A program made the position numbers and the translations under genes. A stretch of DNA of 9,821 bases, taken from NCBI GenBank assembly GCA_038747915.1, contig JBCDJJ010000106.1, positions 1-9,821 on the forward strand. Reading direction: 5' to 3'. Positions 6,368 through 9,821 of this stretch are shown piece after piece (the first letter of the stretch is position 1; each line of letters starts with the position of its first letter). The notes beneath the pieces were generated by a model. That model worked only from the letters and a program-made list of their open reading frames with translations. It had not been told where the DNA came from and made no database searches. The DNA comes from JBCDAP01 sp038747915. Its GTDB lineage: Bacteria; Planctomycetota; Phycisphaerae; Phycisphaerales; UBA1924.

Positions 6368-7051
6368 ATGATGCAGAGTGTCTTTGTTGTAGCTGCGGTC
6401 GGTGCCGCTGCGTCGTTCGCGTCCGCCGCCACGCTCGCGGACATCGCGATCACCGAGGTGTACACCGGTACTACTGGTGAGGATGGCACCGCCGACTGGA
6501 TCGAGATCACTAACTTCGGCACGGGGAGCGTCACGCTCGACGGCCTGATCTTTGACGATGTGTCCGCGAGCACAACCGCGGGCGATGTCATCCCGACCGT
6601 GACCATCGCGCAGGGTGAGTCGATCATTCTTCTCATCGACATCGGCTCCAATGCGACGCCGCAGGAGATCGCTGATGAAATCGCAGACTTCCAGAGCGTC
6701 TGGGATGTGCCGACTGTGCAGGTGATTGCCACCGACGGCGGTGGCTTCGGCCAGGGTGGTGACTCTGCGTTCATCCTTCAGCCCAATGGCGACATCGTGA
6801 CCGGGGCTACCTTTGGCGCATCGACCGACGGCTTCACGTTCGAGTTCCTGCCCTTCGGCAACATCAACACGCCGGTGCTTTCTTCGATCGGGACGAATGG
6901 CGCCTTCGAGTCCAACGCGTTCTTTAACGATGACATTGGTGGTGCGAACAACTCGATCACGCTGGTCGGTTCGCCCGGCACGATCCCGACTCCGGGTGCG
7001 CTCGCGCTCGCGGGCATCGCCGGTCTCGGCGCGGCCCGTCGTCGCCGCTGA
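6368..7051 (+). CDS. Exported lamin-tail-domain protein with PEP-CTERM-like sorting tail
   Basis: From the ATG at 6368, which has GAGGA (6355-6359) eight bases upstream, the protein has 227 residues. An upstream in-frame ATG at 6284 lacks this ribosome site and would put an Arg-rich stretch before the signal peptide. The N-terminus MMQSVFVVAAVGAAASFASA is a cleavable signal sequence. Residues about 25-95 (IAITEVYTGTTGEDGTADWIEITNFG, then a VTLDGLIFDD strand) resemble a lamin tail (LTD) immunoglobulin-like fold. The C-terminus is IPTPGALALAGIAGLGAA followed by RRRR. This is a short Pro-containing motif, a hydrophobic helix and a basic end, as in the PEP-CTERM class processed by exosortases. 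The protein is likely delivered to the cell surface or exopolysaccharide matrix. No exosortase gene lies in the window, so processing depends on one elsewhere. Confidence 0.8.
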   Translation: MMQSVFVVAAVGAAASFASAATLADIAITEVYTGTTGEDGTADWIEITNFGTGSVTLDGLIFDDVSASTTAGDVIPTVTIAQGESIILLIDIGSNATPQEIADEIADFQSVWDVPTVQVIATDGGGFGQGGDSAFILQPNGDIVTGATFGASTDGFTFEFLPFGNINTPVLSSIGTNGAFESNAFFNDDIGGANNSITLVGSPGTIPTPGALALAGIAGLGAARRRR

Positions 7052-7119
7052 ACCGCAGAGGATTCAACCGCGGCCAACGGTGTGATGCCGCGTCTCTGAA
7101 CGATCGCCGCCTCGTCGCG

Positions 7120-7137
7120 AGACCGACGGGGTGGTCT
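7120..7137 (+). terminator. Weak terminator-like hairpin between the two lamin-tail genes
   Basis: AGACC (7120-7124) and GGTCT (7133-7137) form a 5-bp stem that a G:T pair can extend by one. The loop is 8 nt, and TTTGTC follows. It is the only plausible stop between the two exported-protein genes, but the stem is short and the T-run imperfect, so read-through is likely. Confidence 0.3.
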
Positions 7138-7233
7138 TTGTCAGGCTCCGCTCGGGTGGGGCCATCTTCCGGTCGTGCCGTACCGCGTTCGCTCGATGCG
7201 TCCGGCTCTGCTTGCTGAGAGAGACCCATACTG

Positions 7234-9069
7234 ATGCGTGTACCGCTGTTCTCCCGCGTGCTTTGGTTCGGCGTTGTGGCCCTGGCGTGTGGCGCCTCCG
7301 TGCCGCTTCACGCTCAGGTGGTGATCAACGAGGTCTTCACGAACCCACCCAACGGGGGCGATGATGCCTGGGAGTTCATCGAGTTGTACGGTGAGCCCGG
7401 CTACGACCTCACGGGGTACGCGGTCGTCCTCATCGATGGCGGGCGCGACACCAACGGCGACGACATCCCCGATTTCATCACTTTCGCCACCGAAGTCGAG
7501 GAGGCATTCTCGCTCGACGGGTGGTCGATCGGGCCGAACGGTCTGTTCGTGCTGTACAACAACTCGGCGGGCAACAGCGGGCTTGCGCAGTTCAGCTCGC
7601 TCAACCCGCAGAACACGCGGCTCACCGAGAACACGGGTTTTAACTTCGCGCAGCCCGAGTCGCCCGCGAACAAGCGTTTTCTCGATGGCGCGTCCTTCTC
7701 GACCCTCCACCTCCCTTCGACCGACACCGTCGGGAACCTTGAGAACGACCGTTCGGTGACGGTGCTGCTGCTGCGCGGCCGGCCGGAGCACGCGATCACG
7801 ACACTCGGTATCAGTGTGTACGACACCGGGTACGCGTGGCGGAAAGATGTCCCAATCGACATCGATTACAACGGCCGCGCGGACTTCGGAGACGAGACCG
7901 CGGTGACCAATGGTCGTGGCCAGAGCTCGAACGCAGCCGGCGCGCCGTACCTCGCCGAGCCCGTCCAGATCGTCGATGAGATCGCATGGTCGAACCAGGG
8001 TGGCAAGGAGTACAACACGCCGGGCCGCGGTCTCGCCAGCAACGAGTTCTCCGCGACACCGGGCTTCAACCCCGATTGTGTGAGCCGTGTGCGCTACATC
8101 ACCGGGGCACCCGACTTCGGTGGGTTCACGATCCAAGGCGATGGTGATCTGGTCCTGCGCCGGGCGGCGGACGAGAGCTGGGTCTACGGTGAGACGCGCG
8201 ACTACACCGACGCGGACCCGTTCAACGCCGATAGCCTCTCGCCCGGCGCCCCCCAGTACTTCGAGTACTACGGCCGTCCGATCGATCGCGGGCCGGACGA
8301 GGTCCTCGATACCGCCGACGACGAGCTGCACTGGCTCGCGCCGACCGACCCATTCGGTAACCTCTACAGCTACGACGGCCCCGGCGATGACAACCCGCTG
8401 GACGCGCCGTTCTTCGATGCTTCCGGCGCGCTCGACGCCTCGGGCGATCTGCTCTTCGAGCCGTACGACGTCGTCGGCTTCGAGTGGACGCCGGGCCAAC
8501 TGAACGATGCGCCCGCGACCGCACTGGGCTTGATCGACACCGACATCGAGCGCCAGTTCCGATTCGTGAAAGGTGACTTCACCTTCGATGCCGTCGTGAA
8601 CGCGGCCGACCGTGACCTGATCGAGGCTGCAGCGGCGAACAGCACTGCGCTCGACGATACCGCGACGCTCGTGCGCGACTTTAACACCGATGATCCAGCT
8701 GACGATGTGACCTACACCGGCTTCGAGCATCAACTAAGCGACTTCAATGCGGTGCTCGCCATGATCCGGATGGACCTGACCGATGGATCGACCGGTGAGT
8801 GGACCAGCGGGCAGGTGATCGAGCTGTCACGCGTCGTAGCCTGGGGCGGAAGCGTCACGCTCGACGATGCACAAGCGTTCACAACAGCCTTTGTCGAGTA
8901 CGCGGCGCCGACAGTGGAACGGCCCGACGCGTTCGATCTGGCGGGGTACGCGATTGCATCGGCTGCGGCGGACCCCATGGCCGAACTCACCGGCGACACC
9001 CCGGCCGCGATCAGCGCGGACGATTGGACGGCGTACCTGTCGTTCTTCGATGGGATCTCAACAGACTGA
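7234..9069 (+). CDS. Large secreted lamin-tail-domain protein with dockerin-like segment
   Basis: This is a 611-residue protein. The N-terminus MRVPLFSRVLWFGVVALACG... ends in VPLHA|Q, a Sec signal peptide with a likely cleavage after about residue 27. QVVINEVFTNPPNGGDDAWEFIELYG and the following LTGYAVVLIDGG are a clear lamin tail domain start (about 28-75). The long middle part is rich in Asp, Gly, Thr and Tyr and is typical of extracellular beta-rich proteins. At G447-D-F-T-F-D-A-V-V-N-A-A-D459 there is a dockerin type I-like calcium loop, and RDFNTDDPADDVTYTG with DFNAVLA may be its partner repeat. There is no transmembrane anchor or PEP-CTERM tail, so it is probably released or held by protein contacts. 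GAGAGAG (7217-7223) lies ten bases before the ATG. It follows the other lamin-tail gene by 182 bases and may be co-transcribed. Enzymatic function is not apparent. Confidence 0.78.
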   Translation: MRVPLFSRVLWFGVVALACGASVPLHAQVVINEVFTNPPNGGDDAWEFIELYGEPGYDLTGYAVVLIDGGRDTNGDDIPDFITFATEVEEAFSLDGWSIGPNGLFVLYNNSAGNSGLAQFSSLNPQNTRLTENTGFNFAQPESPANKRFLDGASFSTLHLPSTDTVGNLENDRSVTVLLLRGRPEHAITTLGISVYDTGYAWRKDVPIDIDYNGRADFGDETAVTNGRGQSSNAAGAPYLAEPVQIVDEIAWSNQGGKEYNTPGRGLASNEFSATPGFNPDCVSRVRYITGAPDFGGFTIQGDGDLVLRRAADESWVYGETRDYTDADPFNADSLSPGAPQYFEYYGRPIDRGPDEVLDTADDELHWLAPTDPFGNLYSYDGPGDDNPLDAPFFDASGALDASGDLLFEPYDVVGFEWTPGQLNDAPATALGLIDTDIERQFRFVKGDFTFDAVVNAADRDLIEAAAANSTALDDTATLVRDFNTDDPADDVTYTGFEHQLSDFNAVLAMIRMDLTDGSTGEWTSGQVIELSRVVAWGGSVTLDDAQAFTTAFVEYAAPTVERPDAFDLAGYAIASAAADPMAELTGDTPAAISADDWTAYLSFFDGISTD

Positions 9070-9347
9070 TTCGGGTCAGCACGGGGACGACGGCGGGAAG
9101 ACGCCCGGGCGCGTACTTGAGCAGGAATGCGAAAAGACTGTCGGGTCTGCTGGGGGGTGGACGCGCTGTCCGTGCGAAGGGGTACAGGCTAACCACGGGT
9201 GCTGGTTGCAGTGGTTGTGTGGGAATGAGACTTCGTGGTGCGCAGTGAGCGTGAGAGCCGGGCGCTGGTCTGGTGGTCCGTGTGGGCCGCGGGCGCTCGG
9301 GTTGGCCCAGCGTGGTGCTGGGCGTTGCCCATCTGGAAGGAACCTGT
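9070..9347. other. Non-coding gap before the small protein gene
   Basis: No convincing gene was found in this 278-base gap. It holds a CGCCCGGGCG palindrome (9102-9111) and, from about 9190, an unusually G- and T-rich plus strand. It could be a structured leader of the downstream small gene, but no known riboswitch or small-RNA signature was recognised. Confidence 0.3.
9335..9341 (+). promoter_or_regulatory. Strong Shine-Dalgarno deciding the start of the small protein
   Basis: GGAAGGA ends six bases before the ATG at 9348. It is the strongest ribosome-binding site in the window and selects this ATG over the in-frame upstream ATG at 9273. Confidence 0.7.
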
Positions 9348-9551
9348 ATGAGCTCGATCAATCCCGCTGCAGCGTCGGTGGTCTCCACCCTGCAGACCCC
9401 CGCGTCGACCAACGCGGTGTCTCGTGGTGGAGGCGAGTACTCGGCGGCCGAGTACGCAGCGAAGGGGAAGAGCGGTGGTGCGCAGCGTGGCGCCGACTCG
9501 GTGTCGATCTCCGCAGCAGCGGTTCGCGCCGCGGCCGGCGACGACGAGTAA
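9348..9551 (+). CDS. Small hypothetical protein (67 residues)
   Basis: This 67-residue protein is rich in Ala, Ser and Gly, has no membrane segment or signal peptide, and is probably cytoplasmic. Its N-terminus is MSSINPAAASVVSTLQTPAS. The middle contains a short tandem-like EYSAAEYAAKG, and the end is RGADSVSISAAAVRAAAGDDE-like. The 'DSVSIS-AAxRAA' ending is loosely reminiscent of short flagellar regulators such as FlgM (DxVxIS followed by an Ala-rich helix). That is a resemblance of a few residues only, and no flagellar gene is nearby. The start is well supported by GGAAGGA six bases upstream. The stop lies nine bases before the large inverted repeat, which could form the 3' end of the mRNA. 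The reality of the gene is likely; its function is unknown. Confidence 0.6.
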   Translation: MSSINPAAASVVSTLQTPASTNAVSRGGGEYSAAEYAAKGKSGGAQRGADSVSISAAAVRAAAGDDE

Positions 9552-9586
9552 GCCCCGCTGGCGATCACGAGATTGCGTTTGTGGAT

Positions 9587-9618
9587 GCGCTTACCTCGGC
9601 GAGGGCCGGGGTGAGCGC
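9587..9618. repeat. Nested hairpin in the left arm of the giant inverted repeat
   Basis: GCGCTTACC (9587-9595) pairs with GGTGAGCGC (9610-9618) with one mismatch. Inside are a single mismatched pair, a 4-bp CGGC/GCCG stem and a GAGG tetraloop. It is a self-contained structure within the arm. Confidence 0.55.
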
Positions 9619-9663
9619 TTGATGCCATAAAACATGTGCGTCGCCGTACTCCGTGGCACGGTG

Positions 9664-9684
9664 GTGGGAGCGTCTCGCTCCCAC
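9664..9684. repeat. Dispersed hairpin element, right-edge copy
   Basis: GTGGGAGCG (9664-9672), TCT, CGCTCCCAC (9676-9684) is a perfect 9-bp hairpin with the same arms as the one at 17-37. With its flank (9649-9688, minus orientation) it matches the left-edge copy at 37 of 40 positions. It spans the end of the left arm and the first part of the spacer. The mirror copy, from about 9700, is degraded to GGAGC...GCTCC. Confidence 0.75.
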
Positions 9685-9762
9685 GAACGCTCGCCCACAG
9701 GAGCCGGACGCTCCCACCACCGTGCCACGGAGTACGGCGACGCACATGTTTTATGGCATCAA

Positions 9763-9794
9763 GCGCTCACCCCGGCCCTCGCCGAGGTAAGCGC
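9763..9794. repeat. Nested hairpin in the right arm of the giant inverted repeat
   Basis: GCGCTCACC (9763-9771) pairs with GGTAAGCGC (9786-9794) with one mismatch. Inside are CGGC (9773-9776), tetraloop CCTC and GCCG (9781-9784). It is the mirror image of the structure at 9587-9618. Confidence 0.55.
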
Positions 9795-9821
9795 ATCCAC
9801 AAACGCAATCTCGTGATCGCC

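Larger units (their letters stand above)
9560..9821. repeat. Giant near-perfect inverted repeat, 115-bp arms, 32-nt spacer
   Basis: Every base from 9560 to 9674 pairs with its mirror from 9821 down to 9707 (paired positions sum to 19381). No mismatch was seen in 115 positions. The spacer is 9675-9706 and its two halves resemble each other only partly. The right arm ends at the last base of the window, so the arms may be longer. The arms carry nested hairpins, and the centre carries the dispersed hairpin element. As DNA it could extrude a large cruciform; as RNA it would fold into a very long hairpin and could stop transcription from both sides. Open 60-codon frames on each strand across it are mirror images and are not taken as genes. 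Confidence 0.9.

Noticed and set aside
7141..8733. A 530-codon open frame antisense to the large lamin-tail gene
   Set aside because: Long antisense frames are common in GC-rich coding DNA. The translation is Arg/Val/Glu-rich with no recognisable domain, and the plus-strand frame has a signal peptide and a lamin tail domain.
9303..9318. Sigma-54-like TTGGC...GGTGC promoter upstream of the small protein
   Set aside because: The GG and GC dinucleotides are 11 bases apart instead of the required 10, and the -12 half is not TTGCW.
9070..9347. Known riboswitch or small RNA in the gap before the small protein
   Set aside because: No conserved core of c-di-GMP, cobalamin or RNase P RNA type was seen by eye; a covariance-model search would be needed to change this.
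9565..9816. Two 60-codon open frames on opposite strands across the inverted repeat, with identical C-terminal halves
   Set aside because: They are the same sequence read from both arms, as forced by the palindrome. There is no ribosome site, and the frames cross the spacer by chance.

Overview
The window looks like a chromosomal piece of a high-GC planctomycete, most likely of the class Phycisphaerae. This is inferred from protein style, not from a marker gene. The clues are a prepilin-type protein with the processing-associated ADGH tail motif, an exported lamin-tail-domain protein ending in a PEP-CTERM-like tail (PTPGALALAG... plus RRRR), a dockerin-like segment in a second exported protein, and 'CPxCG...CPECG' zinc ribbons in otherwise unrelated proteins.

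Layout, left to right. Positions 1-230 hold a hairpin-bearing intergenic repeat (13-52) and the upstream region of a CstA-family transporter gene (231-2570, +). Positions 2571-2785 are a non-coding stretch with two strong hairpins and an AT-rich promoter-like segment. A MutT/NUDIX hydrolase follows (2786-3304, +). Next is a minus-strand gene (3288-4097) for a tail-anchored protein with two zinc ribbons around a GYF-like module. It overlaps its neighbours at both ends: convergently with the NUDIX gene, and divergently, start over start, with a lipoprotein parvulin-like (SurA/PpiC-type) gene (4087-5073, +). A GTG-started prepilin-like protein follows (5124-6191, +), then two secreted lamin-tail-domain proteins (6368-7051 with a PEP-CTERM-like anchor; 7234-9069 with a dockerin-like segment and no anchor). 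A well-positioned Shine-Dalgarno introduces a 67-residue protein (9348-9551, +). The window ends in a very large inverted repeat (9560-9821).

How the genes work together. The left half is housekeeping: carbon-compound uptake, nucleotide-pool sanitation, envelope folding. The right half is cell-surface and export biology: a pseudopilin-like protein and two exported lamin-tail proteins, probably acting at or outside the envelope. No single operon covers the window. Several genes have separate candidate promoters, and at two places a TAnnnT-type -10 hexamer sits about 6-7 bases before the start codon, which would give leaderless or near-leaderless mRNAs.

The most unusual object is the inverted repeat at the right edge: 115-bp arms that match perfectly around a 32-nt spacer, running to the last base of the window. 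Its centre carries a copy of the hairpin element found at the left edge (37 of 40 positions identical), which points to a dispersed intergenic repeat family. An assembly or amplification fold-back artefact must be excluded first. No CRISPR array, tRNA, rRNA, transposase or recognisable defence system was seen.
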